DNA from: Cryomorpha sp963836915
Lineage (GTDB): Bacteria; Bacteroidota; Bacteroidia; Flavobacteriales_D; Cryomorphaceae
NCBI GenBank assembly: GCA_963836915.1
Contig: CAWILH010000002.1
Location: forward strand, 1,798,001-1,862,000
DNA length: 64,000 bases
Direction of reading: 5' to 3'
Each line of letters opens with the position of its first letter. Position 1 is the first letter of the stretch. Positions 1 through 7,914 of this stretch are shown piece by piece. The notes under the pieces were generated by a model. The model worked only from the letters and a program-made list of their open reading frames with translations. It was not told the DNA's origin and ran no database searches. The translations under genes and the position numbers were made by a program.

Positions 1-642
1 TTCTGGAATTCGGTGGTCTTCAATACAGGATAGATCTAATATTTTGCTGCCAGAACTTATCATTCTCCCTTTTCCATCATAAATCATCGGAGTCCATTCA
101 TCACTTCCGCGGCAGTTTGTGTAGTTTTGTGACTGACACATATCGTAGAAGAATTCACCAACATATAAGCTGTCTAAATACACCAGCTTTATTTCATCGT
201 CCCAAGTTGTTGAGTATGCCATCCGGATATAAATCTTCATATTTTCATGAATATTCGGATCCTGCTTATTTGAAATATCTTTAAAAGTTATTTGAATTAT
301 CGAGCCAATATTCAGACGCGATACGATGCCAAACAGATAATCATTGTGCGCGAAATAAATCATGGTTTCATCAAATGTTCCATACAGATAGCTTTTATCT
401 AAATTATTGTTCTTACTACTTTTGTTTTCAAACTTCTGAAGCTCCCTATATTGAATAGAATCCTTAAAAGAATTCACCTTAATTTCTATATTGTTTATTC
501 CTAAATTGTTCTGAAACAAAGGTTCATTTTTTGAAATGGCGATAGCAAAAGGCTTACCAGGTTGCCCGAAAGATTTTTCCGATGTCCAAAAAAAACCTAA
601 ATAAATAAACAACCAGTATAGATAATAATTTTTAAAGAGCAT
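1..642 (-). CDS. Small secreted protein, paralogue of the 6637-7338 gene (3' end outside window)
   Basis: Not a recognised family. The frame is open from an ATG at 642 to the window edge (214 codons), so the C-terminus is missing. A hydrophobic N-terminus ending near FGQPG looks like a signal peptide, suggesting an exported protein. It shares with the 233-residue protein at 6637-7338 the post-signal FGQPG, an FFYDMC motif in mid-protein, and a nearly identical C-terminal stretch (ILDLSCIEDHRIPE); the DNA of that stretch is identical over 32 bases. The ATG overlaps the end of the upstream 854-residue gene by 11 bases, implying co-transcription. It is more AT-rich than the large genes beside it. 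Function unknown. Confidence 0.75.
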   Translation of the reverse strand, partial: MLFKNYYLYWLFIYLGFFWTSEKSFGQPGKPFAIAISKNEPLFQNNLGINNIEIKVNSFKDSIQYRELQKFENKSSKNNNLDKSYLYGTFDETMIYFAHNDYLFGIVSRLNIGSIIQITFKDISNKQDPNIHENMKIYIRMAYSTTWDDEIKLVYLDSLYVGEFFYDMCQSQNYTNCRGSDEWTPMIYDGKGRMISSGSKILDLSCIEDHRIPE

Positions 643-3196
643 TTATAATAGACTTTTTAATTATGGTTAGCATATCATTCCGATCATTATTATTATGAAG
701 GTCGTCTTTCAAATATCCCACGTGTATATGGCCGGTACGTTTATTTACATCCAAACCATTTTCTCGCAAATATGATACTCTATAGAAAATTTCATTTGAT
801 AGGTAATAACCGCCAGAACCCTTAACAGGACCAATATTATTGGCGGTAGTTCCCTGGGCGTAAGCAGCAACGCTAGGTTCATTTACATATGGAAAAAAAG
901 GTAAGTCATCATTGTATATGATTCTAATAACATTTAGTGGAATTTCGATCGTAATGCCAATAATGTTGCCGCTAGTGATTAAATTAAAATCTGCTTTTTG
1001 ATCTAAACCTACTTGATCCAAGGGAGCGCCCATCGCCTTAGAAATAATCATGGGATATTCTGTCTCATCTACTAACTTGGTTTCTAAAAATGCAGGCTTC
1101 ATTTTATCATTAATGTATACACTTGTCGGCGCCTTAATCTGATTATTATCGTATAATTGATCGTTTCTAACCTTGGCAGCGAATCGTTCTATTTCAAATC
1201 CGAAATTATTACCATTGACCCCATAGCTGAATGTTATAATCATCTTGATAGCTGGATTATCAATATATTTCTTGAAGAAATTTTCTACCCAACCCTGATC
1301 AAATTCCTTAAATCTCACAGGGAAAACAACTGATTTTACAATACCCGGATTTCCATTCTGATTTGGCAAAGGCTCACCGTCCAAACTGATTGCGATGTTG
1401 CCTGATGGATTAGATAAATGGTCATCTGCGTCCAACCCACCACCCATTGCCGCCATAAAAGGGTCAAACCCAGAGATCAAAATCGGGAAATGATTGGGAT
1501 GGGTGCTAAAGTCGGGCAAATCTGAAGGGTGCAGACCACGTGTAATTTTCTCGAGCGTATCCAAATATTCATTGATCCTTGTCAAGGATATAAATGCAGA
1601 TGAAACCAAGGGGCTTTCCTTGAATTTCTTTCTCATCATAAGGCGCGCCAAATAAAGCGCACCATCCTTATTGTACATAGGGGAGTTTGTATCTCTTATT
1701 TCAGCCTTGGCGGTGTCCAATAGGAGCTTTCCCTTCTGCAAAATGATACTTTCTATTTGATCATTAAAATTTAAAGCTGTAAGTGAAAGAATTTCTACTT
1801 CGAAGGCATCAACGATTGTTTTTAACGCAGTCCCAAGCGTCTCATATAGGTACTTGAAAGTGCTATTTGGTGATAAACCTTGTTTGCGATCATAATATCC
1901 CAATTTTAATCCAGTTCCTGGTGGCGGGCTTGAAATATTTAAATGGTAAGTTTCTTCGTAATTCAGTTCCGCCACATTCACTTCTTCCGCTGTGGCAAAG
2001 CTTGCAGATGTAAAAATCAATCCATCCCTGGAATACACTACAACTGGAGTTGAAGGTGCCGCTTCGGCATAAACCCCATTGCTGTCCAATCCGCTTATTA
2101 CTGCATGATATTCATAATACGCCTCGTAGTCCAGATCGCGTTTGCGGTTGCCTTGTGGCACGAGCTTGATCATTTGGAGATGAAAAATGGATAAACTGGC
2201 AAGCGCAGCTGTCTTCAAGCTTTCAAATTCAGCTTTGTCAAGGCCGAGCATCAATAGGTTTTCTCTGGCCACCGTGGCATCGGGGTACGCCAAGGTAGCG
2301 ACTGGGCTGAGGCCTTGCGGCCGCAGGCTGAATTTTTCGATTTCAAAGCCCGGTATCCTGTCCCTTAGCACCGAAAGCAGTGATTTACCTTGGGCCAAGG
2401 CACCTTTGTAATTGAAATAGCTGGCATCTTTTATACCTGTTTTCTGGAAGTAATGCTGCGGGGCGGCATAAAAAATCACACGGTCACCATCCGGCGGGTT
2501 TGGCCCTGATGCCACATCGGTTTCAGATACAATGCCGGTTTCCATGATGGCACCATACCCTTCCTTTGAAATCTGCTGACTGATTGTTATTTCAGTATTG
2601 CCCGAAGTAAATGCTACAGAAGAAATGGTGTACCGCAATGGGAAATCCCCTTTTTTGGTGTAGAGCCTGATATATTGTCCCACAGCATAGCCAGGTTCGG
2701 AAGTCAGGTCTATACCTTTTGCTATCAACCGGTTTGCGGCATATTCAATCGTAACGGCTACTTCTATCTTCAGCCTTAAGGTATCTCCAGATTGAAGGGC
2801 CGTAGGAAAAGTTTCGCGCACGGTAATAACAGTCGCCGAGCTGCCACTCGCAGATACACCCATTACGTTGTACACACCAGTATTCACGCTTGTTCCGGCG
2901 TTTATAATTTCTACCTTTTCCGTCACTTGCGCAGCAAGATCAATTCCTATGGTTATAGCTTTTGTCGATGGGTTAAAGGCAATGATAGGCTGATCAATGC
3001 TCACAAAGGCAAAGCCTTGGTTTAGGCCGTCATAATATTTATAGTGGTTGCTCCCTATCCATTGTATTGCATCATCACTGTCCCAAGGTATTTTGGTCAA
3101 AATGGGGCCGAACAAGTGATCACTGGCATTTTCCGCCGGGAACGTATCTGGAGGATCATCCAACCGTATCTGCTTAATGTATTTCAGTGAAATCAA
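632..3196 (-). CDS. Large protein with C-terminal pyroglutamyl-peptidase-I-like (C15) domain, catalytic Cys replaced by Ser
   Basis: 854 residues, no signal peptide, TTG start five bases after the stop of the upstream 412-residue gene. The first ~560 residues match nothing I recognise. The last ~280 resemble peptidase C15 (pyroglutamyl peptidase I): the opening GFDPF (576-580), an ERFA segment with Glu670 in place of the catalytic Glu, a GYYLSNEIFY segment aligning with the family's G-T-x-V-C-N-x-x-x-Y so that Ser800 sits where the nucleophilic Cys should be, and HIHVGYL with His825. The Ser-to-His spacing of 25 is close to the family's Cys-to-His spacing of 24; the Glu-to-Ser interval is longer, implying an insertion. 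The domain is therefore probably inactive as a cysteine peptidase, or altered. It belongs to the 1-7.3 kb cassette. The domain call is moderately sure; the role of the whole protein is unknown. Confidence 0.7.
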   Translation of the reverse strand: MISLKYIKQIRLDDPPDTFPAENASDHLFGPILTKIPWDSDDAIQWIGSNHYKYYDGLNQGFAFVSIDQPIIAFNPSTKAITIGIDLAAQVTEKVEIINAGTSVNTGVYNVMGVSASGSSATVITVRETFPTALQSGDTLRLKIEVAVTIEYAANRLIAKGIDLTSEPGYAVGQYIRLYTKKGDFPLRYTISSVAFTSGNTEITISQQISKEGYGAIMETGIVSETDVASGPNPPDGDRVIFYAAPQHYFQKTGIKDASYFNYKGALAQGKSLLSVLRDRIPGFEIEKFSLRPQGLSPVATLAYPDATVARENLLMLGLDKAEFESLKTAALASLSIFHLQMIKLVPQGNRKRDLDYEAYYEYHAVISGLDSNGVYAEAAPSTPVVVYSRDGLIFTSASFATAEEVNVAELNYEETYHLNISSPPPGTGLKLGYYDRKQGLSPNSTFKYLYETLGTALKTIVDAFEVEILSLTALNFNDQIESIILQKGKLLLDTAKAEIRDTNSPMYNKDGALYLARLMMRKKFKESPLVSSAFISLTRINEYLDTLEKITRGLHPSDLPDFSTHPNHFPILISGFDPFMAAMGGGLDADDHLSNPSGNIAISLDGEPLPNQNGNPGIVKSVVFPVRFKEFDQGWVENFFKKYIDNPAIKMIITFSYGVNGNNFGFEIERFAAKVRNDQLYDNNQIKAPTSVYINDKMKPAFLETKLVDETEYPMIISKAMGAPLDQVGLDQKADFNLITSGNIIGITIEIPLNVIRIIYNDDLPFFPYVNEPSVAAYAQGTTANNIGPVKGSGGYYLSNEIFYRVSYLRENGLDVNKRTGHIHVGYLKDDLHNNNDRNDMLTIIKKSIINAL

Positions 3197-3201
3197 TGTG
3201 G

Positions 3202-4440
3202 CTATTTGATTGTGACTGCTGGCCCGACATAGTTAGGCACCCTCAATTGAATGGGTTCGCTAAATTCAGGTAGGGGACTGGGAACAGGTGAAGGCAAAAG
3301 AAAACGCTCGTCCAAAAACTTTACTACCGGATCAGTGTCTGGAGCGCTTCCTTGGATAAGTATTTTTGAATTTCCTGCCAGAAGGGGTCTTTCGTTGTCG
3401 TTGACGCGCAAAGCTGCGTAAAAAGTATTATGGTTTTCCGTGGCACTCGTTGCAATACCGGTCACGATATGGATTGGCCATCCCGAATTGTTATACTCAA
3501 CGGCCAGAAGCGAGGCTGTCGTATTTCCGATTTTTAATTGCTTGGTGGCATTGGCTCCAGTGCCATTGTAATTGTCATAAAAATTGTATGAATATCCATT
3601 TTCGTTTCGGATATCGAGATAAATCTTGTTGTTATTGAAAAAAGGAAGAAGGATATTCTCATAAACATCGCTATCGGTCTGTGCTACTATGTTATCGCCG
3701 TCGTTGTCCCTGTAGCCGATTCCTTCATCAATGTTGTGATGTAGGCCATAAAATGCTGCGGGATCAATGAAATAGCGCACTCTTTCCCTTTCCCATTTGT
3801 AAGCAATGTTGTTGCCGGCGGTTACGTTAAGTTCATGGAAACTGGTTCGCGCCATCTGTACATCTGGAAAGTATTCAGGATTTTTAAGGACGATTTCTAT
3901 TCCGGCATCCCCGTTGGCAAACTTGCCCAACGCCATGCCTCCATATACTTCAAATAGCTGAGAGCTTGGGGCAGAAGTCTGGTAAAAGAATGTATCGAGG
4001 TTTACATCAATGGCTGGTGTCAAATTATGGCCAAACAATGCCTGTACGGGTATTTGATCGGCTGGCGCTCTCTGTTGTTGGATAAGCTGCATGGCATCCA
4101 GCAACTCTGTGCCGCCGGTCTTAACATTTGTGCTTGCGGCAGTAATATTGCTGTTGGTCAAGAAATCTGTAATCTTCAATCCGCGATAAATGATAAATTT
4201 CACATCAACCTTTAAGTCAAGGTTATCGTCAGGCTTTAAGATCAAATTGACTTTTGTAGTGCTTCCTGTTTGCTTTTGCAACAAAATAGTACCATTGGTC
4301 ATGGCGTAGGCCATTTTTTCGGATGTGAGCGTGAAAGATGTGGTAAGCCGGAATTTCGTAATGCTCTTCGGGCCAAACGCTTTTGCACCCGTAGTTTGGG
4401 CTGGAATGGATAAGGTGCTGAAATTAAAGAGACTTGGCAT
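3202..4440 (-). CDS. Hypothetical protein of the 1-7.3 kb cassette (412 aa)
   Basis: 412 residues starting at ATG 4440, with no signal peptide or membrane segment. I do not recognise the family. The N-terminus is beta-rich. Two notable segments are VKFIIYRGLKITDF (about residues 80-93) and IYLDIRNENGYSYNFY (about 270-285), which look like conserved structural motifs rather than catalytic ones. The C-terminus is Pro-rich (LPSPVPSPLPEF). The stop is followed after five bases by the TTG of the 854-residue gene, so the two are translationally close and probably co-transcribed. A 222-base spacer separates it from the end of the frameshifted gene upstream. No function is proposed. Confidence 0.7.
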   Translation of the reverse strand: MPSLFNFSTLSIPAQTTGAKAFGPKSITKFRLTTSFTLTSEKMAYAMTNGTILLQKQTGSTTKVNLILKPDDNLDLKVDVKFIIYRGLKITDFLTNSNITAASTNVKTGGTELLDAMQLIQQQRAPADQIPVQALFGHNLTPAIDVNLDTFFYQTSAPSSQLFEVYGGMALGKFANGDAGIEIVLKNPEYFPDVQMARTSFHELNVTAGNNIAYKWERERVRYFIDPAAFYGLHHNIDEGIGYRDNDGDNIVAQTDSDVYENILLPFFNNNKIYLDIRNENGYSYNFYDNYNGTGANATKQLKIGNTTASLLAVEYNNSGWPIHIVTGIATSATENHNTFYAALRVNDNERPLLAGNSKILIQGSAPDTDPVVKFLDERFLLPSPVPSPLPEFSEPIQLRVPNYVGPAVTIK

Positions 4441-4662
4441 TAGGTATGGTTATAATTTTGGTAAATAGCAGTATGTTCAAGGCCTACGATTGCATAAATA
4501 ACAGTTTTTCACTTTGGATTATTATCTCAATGATGTTACCATTTTGTAAATTGCGCACTAATTGTTATATCCGCGCTCCCGCAGGCCTTACCGGTATTGG
4601 ATTTCTATTCTTCTACAAAAAGTTATCAACAATTTTCAACTTTTTGAAAACGCAGAAAGGTT

Positions 4663-4925
4663 CTATGCGGCAATCTTTAGATTGTATGCTTGGCACAAGC
4701 TATTCCTTCCAATTGCGTGATAGAAAGTTGGGCGTAAATACGCCCTGTCGGCCTGCTCATCGTTGTCTACCGTATAATAGTACTTTATCCCTTCACCTCT
4801 TGCATCAATGCCAAGGGGATCAAGGCTGATGGCACCATCGAAGCCCCAATAATTATATCTCCGTACCACCCCATTCTTCTCCTGCTGGTGGCTACCGAAA
4901 TGTATCCCCGTCACCGACACTTCGA
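4663..4925 (-). pseudogene. Out-of-frame C-terminal portion of the 4892-6595 gene
   Basis: The frame that continues past the premature stop of the 567-residue ORF encodes about 87 plausible residues, including VEVSVTGIHFGS, YNYWGFDGAISLDP and GIKYYYTVDNDE, before a stop at 4663. Joining the two frames requires removing one base near 4920-4932 (sequence around TGGCCCGTCGAAG on the coding strand) and gives a protein of about 643 residues. Either the gene carries a +1 frameshift or the base is a sequencing error. The 222 bases between here and the next gene (4441-4662) show nothing recognisable. Confidence 0.6.
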
Positions 4926-6595
4926 CGGGCCAGGCGGAGCGTGATATTAGCTGGGATGCTGGTGCTACCGCCCACGATCTCAAAGCGGCCATTGTCATAG
5001 ACGCGCAATTTGGGAATGACTATTTTCTGATCCCCCAATATCCTGCTCATTATGGGGTTATCAAACCAAATCTCTACAGAAGTGCCGATGTAGAAACTCG
5101 AGTCCGTCGGATTGGATGGGTCTGCCCGCCGCCCTAACTCCACCGTAAGTATGTTGATGGTGATAAAATCGAATATCTTGAAAGGGATGCCTTCCGGTTC
5201 CGAACCGGTCAGGTTAAAATCACCTGCTTCGTTCAGGTGGCCTTTGACCAATACAACGGCGTCATTGCCTTGCGCATCTTTTAGCTTGGGTATCTTGAGC
5301 CTGCCGGCAATGAAAGAATCGGTAATGGCATTTTGCTTGAAGGTCATGGCAAAGTGGTTGAAGCCTACCTCCCAGTTGCCTATTTTCAGATTTAGATAGT
5401 TATCTCCAGGGGATGGGGTGCCGTTGACGGTTTCTATGCCGATGGTGCCGGAGATGCCGCCGGTGCCAATGAGCAGGTTGTAGCCAGCTATCTGGAGGGA
5501 TGTGTTGTCGATGAAGTTGAACCACTTTGAGGGGAGGGTCACCGCAACTTTTTGTGCGTAAACACCAATAAAATCTTCCGGCCGTCCATCCAAAGTTGCT
5601 TCCTGAATATTGGTTTCCCTGCTTAAATCGAGTTTTACTCCTATAATGTCGATACCGAGACCGGTTTTTCCTATCTGCGAAGGATGGTTCAAGGTTACGG
5701 CCATTTCATCTTCAAAGCCTGTTCCGCCATGTGTACTAAAATTCAAAGTTCCTGCTCCAAAGACCAAGGTTGACTGTTCAGGTTCGGGAAGCTCATTGCC
5801 TCCAACGGCATCGAGTGGAAGCAATATGTTTCTAGGAAAAGCAAGGCCAATAGCCAATTCCAATGAGGCATCGATGCGCGGTATAATGAGTTTTTTCAAA
5901 TAGTCCAATATCGGCTCACCTATTAGCCCCTGCGAATATTGGTTCAGGTTTTCCATGTATGTTGCCGGCTCGGCAGATTGTAGGTAAACTGCATTGACCA
6001 CAGCAAGCGGTTCGTCCGCGATGCCCGGGCTTTGCACAATGGCGGTGCGTACTTCTTCAGCCATATTTTCAGGAGCTCCATCATTGGGATAGCTCACGGC
6101 ACCTGATCCACTTAGGTTGTACGTTTGGTTCACCTTGTCGGTAAATGCAGTAAATTCCTGATATCCCAAGCTGCCTTCAAATATCCCCACTCCCTTAAGG
6201 ATGATCTCAGTCCCGCTCAAGGTGAGGGTTTTGTAGAAAATATCCTGAAGGTCTTCCGGCAAGTAAGAGAACCCGGCAATGTCAAAACCCTTGACCAAGG
6301 CCAAGACGGGCCAATTATAATTAATATTGACCGGGAGCAGCATTTCGCCTGCATTGCCAGGGTTGATTACGAGGGAAAACCCTGTTGATCCAATTTCCAA
6401 TTTCAGGAGCTCACCTGTCACCAAAACCAAATTGAAATATCCGTGGGAACTGTCTGCGCTGCGCACAAATTGCAGGTCGCGGTAGTGGATTTTCTCCAAA
6501 GCATTCTGCAGGCCGTTCTCGATGAATTGCAACTGCTCTGGAAAGGCATTTACAGAAACGATGGTTGCTAAGTTGGGATAGAAGGATTTTGGCAT
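4892..6595 (-). CDS. Hypothetical protein, N-terminal 567 residues of a frameshifted gene
   Basis: The ORF starts at ATG 6595 and stops shortly after a probable single-base insertion; the natural C-terminus lies in another frame down to 4663. There is no signal peptide. The sequence is rich in beta-strand-like segments with many Gly, Asn and Thr (for example FGAGTLNFSTHGGTGFEDE near residue 280, and the repeated theme LKIGNWEVGFNHFAMTFK), suggesting a long beta-sheet protein. No family is recognised. It lies between the small secreted paralogue at 6637-7338 (41 bases upstream) and the 412-residue gene, all on one strand, so it is probably part of a single transcript. Confidence 0.65.
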   Translation of the reverse strand: MPKSFYPNLATIVSVNAFPEQLQFIENGLQNALEKIHYRDLQFVRSADSSHGYFNLVLVTGELLKLEIGSTGFSLVINPGNAGEMLLPVNINYNWPVLALVKGFDIAGFSYLPEDLQDIFYKTLTLSGTEIILKGVGIFEGSLGYQEFTAFTDKVNQTYNLSGSGAVSYPNDGAPENMAEEVRTAIVQSPGIADEPLAVVNAVYLQSAEPATYMENLNQYSQGLIGEPILDYLKKLIIPRIDASLELAIGLAFPRNILLPLDAVGGNELPEPEQSTLVFGAGTLNFSTHGGTGFEDEMAVTLNHPSQIGKTGLGIDIIGVKLDLSRETNIQEATLDGRPEDFIGVYAQKVAVTLPSKWFNFIDNTSLQIAGYNLLIGTGGISGTIGIETVNGTPSPGDNYLNLKIGNWEVGFNHFAMTFKQNAITDSFIAGRLKIPKLKDAQGNDAVVLVKGHLNEAGDFNLTGSEPEGIPFKIFDFITINILTVELGRRADPSNPTDSSFYIGTSVEIWFDNPIMSRILGDQKIVIPKLRVYDNGRFEIVGGSTSIPANITLRLARRSVGDGDTFR

Positions 6596-6636
6596 CGCTA
6601 AGTGAATTTAAAGTGTTTCTAAGGAGTCATTCAGTT

Positions 6637-7338
6637 TCATTCTTCCCATTGACGTTTTATTGCTTCCTTATCATCACAATTGGTTGTTGTGATAATTTCT
6701 ATAATGGAGTTTTCTGGAATTCGGTGGTCTTCAATACAGGATAAATCCAATATTTGATTTGAAAGATTGCTTAGTATGCCATGCTCATCGTAAAGTTTAG
6801 GAAATGGCTTTATCAAATCTCCATTAACTCTACAAAGTTTATTTGTTTCAATGAAACACATATCATAAAAAAATGAACCGGCAATAAATTGATCTAAATG
6901 AACTAGTTCAATTTGATAATCCCAAGTCATGTCGTAAGCCATTTTTATGAATATATCCATAGTTGGGTAAATATAATCAGCTGTTTCTATTGAAGGTTGA
7001 ATAATGGAAACTTGAACAATTGACTCTCTTGAATACAATGTACTTCCTAATCCCAAAGGAAGAGAATTCCAGATTTCACGCACGAGTATGTCATTAATAA
7101 CATCCTGCCCCAGCTTATGCTTCAATTCTAAATTTTGAATTTTAGAGTAGTAGGTCGAATCATCAAAAATAAAGGCTACCAGTAAAATGTTGTTCAAATC
7201 CAGATTAATCGTAAAATTATTTTCATCGAAAGGCATCAAGACTGACGGATGCGTGCCTGGCTGACCAAAACTTTCGAATTCTAGAATTATACTAATTAAA
7301 GTAACAATCGCCATCAATTTAAAATTACTGAAGCTCAT
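6637..7338 (-). CDS. Small secreted protein, paralogue of the 1-642 gene
   Basis: 233 residues from ATG 7338 (a TTG two codons upstream is possible). An N-terminal hydrophobic stretch (LMAIVTLISIILEF) ends at SFGQPG, a likely signal peptide. Shared with the partial gene at 1-642 are FGQPG, an IKMAY...W motif, GSFFYDMC and ILDLSCIEDHRIPE. The two copies bracket the three large cassette genes: this one leads the run and the other trails it. The body has diverged strongly while the C-terminal ~15 codons are nearly identical in DNA, which suggests either recent gene conversion or strong constraint on that segment. The family is not recognised. Confidence 0.7.
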   Translation of the reverse strand: MSFSNFKLMAIVTLISIILEFESFGQPGTHPSVLMPFDENNFTINLDLNNILLVAFIFDDSTYYSKIQNLELKHKLGQDVINDILVREIWNSLPLGLGSTLYSRESIVQVSIIQPSIETADYIYPTMDIFIKMAYDMTWDYQIELVHLDQFIAGSFFYDMCFIETNKLCRVNGDLIKPFPKLYDEHGILSNLSNQILDLSCIEDHRIPENSIIEIITTTNCDDKEAIKRQWEE

Positions 7339-7344
7339 TCTCAA

Positions 7345-7610
7345 GTGATTGTTTAAATATTGAAAGCTGAATTCAACCTACAAAAGAAAGAGCCGCTCGT
7401 GAAATGAGGCACTCTCTTTAAGGACTCTAATCCAATTCGTTCATCACAACACGCTATTACCTGCAGAATTATTTTCGACGACTGCATCAATAGTGGTAAA
7501 ATTTGAAAATCACTTAGCACATCAACCGTTTATTAAAATGCGGTTGGTGCCTAACCCTTCCAGCAGTTTAACAGGGTACGTCAAACAAAGTACTATGATC
7601 AGACCCGAAC
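7345..7610. other. Intergenic region, no gene seen
   Basis: About 270 bases upstream of the secreted-protein cassette. No ORF or tRNA is evident. On the minus strand around 7382-7420 there is an imperfect hairpin (AAAGAG...CTCTTT with a partly paired interior) followed by TTTCTTTTG. It could be a weak terminator or part of the leader of the 7338 gene. Nothing else is recognised. Confidence 0.5.
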
Positions 7611-7645
7611 AAAAAAAAGCAGCTCCATCTCGCGATGAAGCTGCT
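7611..7645 (-). terminator. Rho-independent terminator after rpsU
   Basis: On the minus strand, AGCAGCTTCATC pairs with GATGGAGCTGCT around a GCGA loop (one T-G wobble), followed directly by eight T residues. It lies 24 bases past the rpsU stop. Confidence 0.9.
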
Positions 7646-7668
7646 CAGTATCTTGGGCAAGAGTAAAG

Positions 7669-7860
7669 CTATTCTTGTTCTTGGCGCATTTGATTGGCAT
7701 AAACAGCCTTAAGTCGCTGCTGCCTGTTCTCTACAGAAGGCTTTGTAAATTGCTGACGCTTACGCAGTTCTTTAATAACTCCGGTGCGGTCAAATTTCTT
7801 CTTGAACTTCTTGAGCGCGCGCTCTATGTTTTCGCCTTCTTTTACGGGTATGATAAGCAT
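7669..7860 (-). CDS. rpsU: 30S ribosomal protein S21
   Basis: 63 residues. The sequence IPVKEGENIERALKKFKKKF, followed by the basic RKRQQFTKPSVENRQQR, is diagnostic for S21, the small-subunit protein near the platform that assists initiation. The length is normal for Bacteroidota. It has its own TAnnTTTG promoter (7887-7894) and a strong terminator, so it is monocistronic, 54 bases after the acyl-CoA dehydrogenase gene. Confidence 0.97.
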   Translation of the reverse strand: MLIIPVKEGENIERALKKFKKKFDRTGVIKELRKRQQFTKPSVENRQQRLKAVYANQMRQEQE

Positions 7861-7886
7861 ATTCTCTTTCTTTTAATTTGGGAGTG

Positions 7887-7894
7887 CAAATATA
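7887..7894 (-). promoter_or_regulatory. TAnnTTTG -7 box for rpsU
   Basis: TATATTTG on the minus strand, 27 bases upstream of the rpsU ATG, matches the Bacteroidota sigma-A -7 consensus exactly. Confidence 0.65.
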
Positions 7895-7914
7895 AATTAT
7901 TTTCTGATTTGAGC

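Noticed and set aside
4434..4829. 131-residue plus-strand ORF opposite the cassette spacer
   Set aside because: It lies antisense to the continued frame of the cassette gene, and its sequence is not protein-like; judged a shadow.
7382..7420. Strong terminator or small RNA in the gap before the secreted-protein cassette
   Set aside because: The hairpin contains two internal mismatches and no gene ends immediately upstream; kept only as a note on the intergenic region.
7345..7610. tRNA cluster next to rpsU
   Set aside because: tRNA genes often lie near rpsU in this phylum, but no cloverleaf or T-arm motif was found in the gap.
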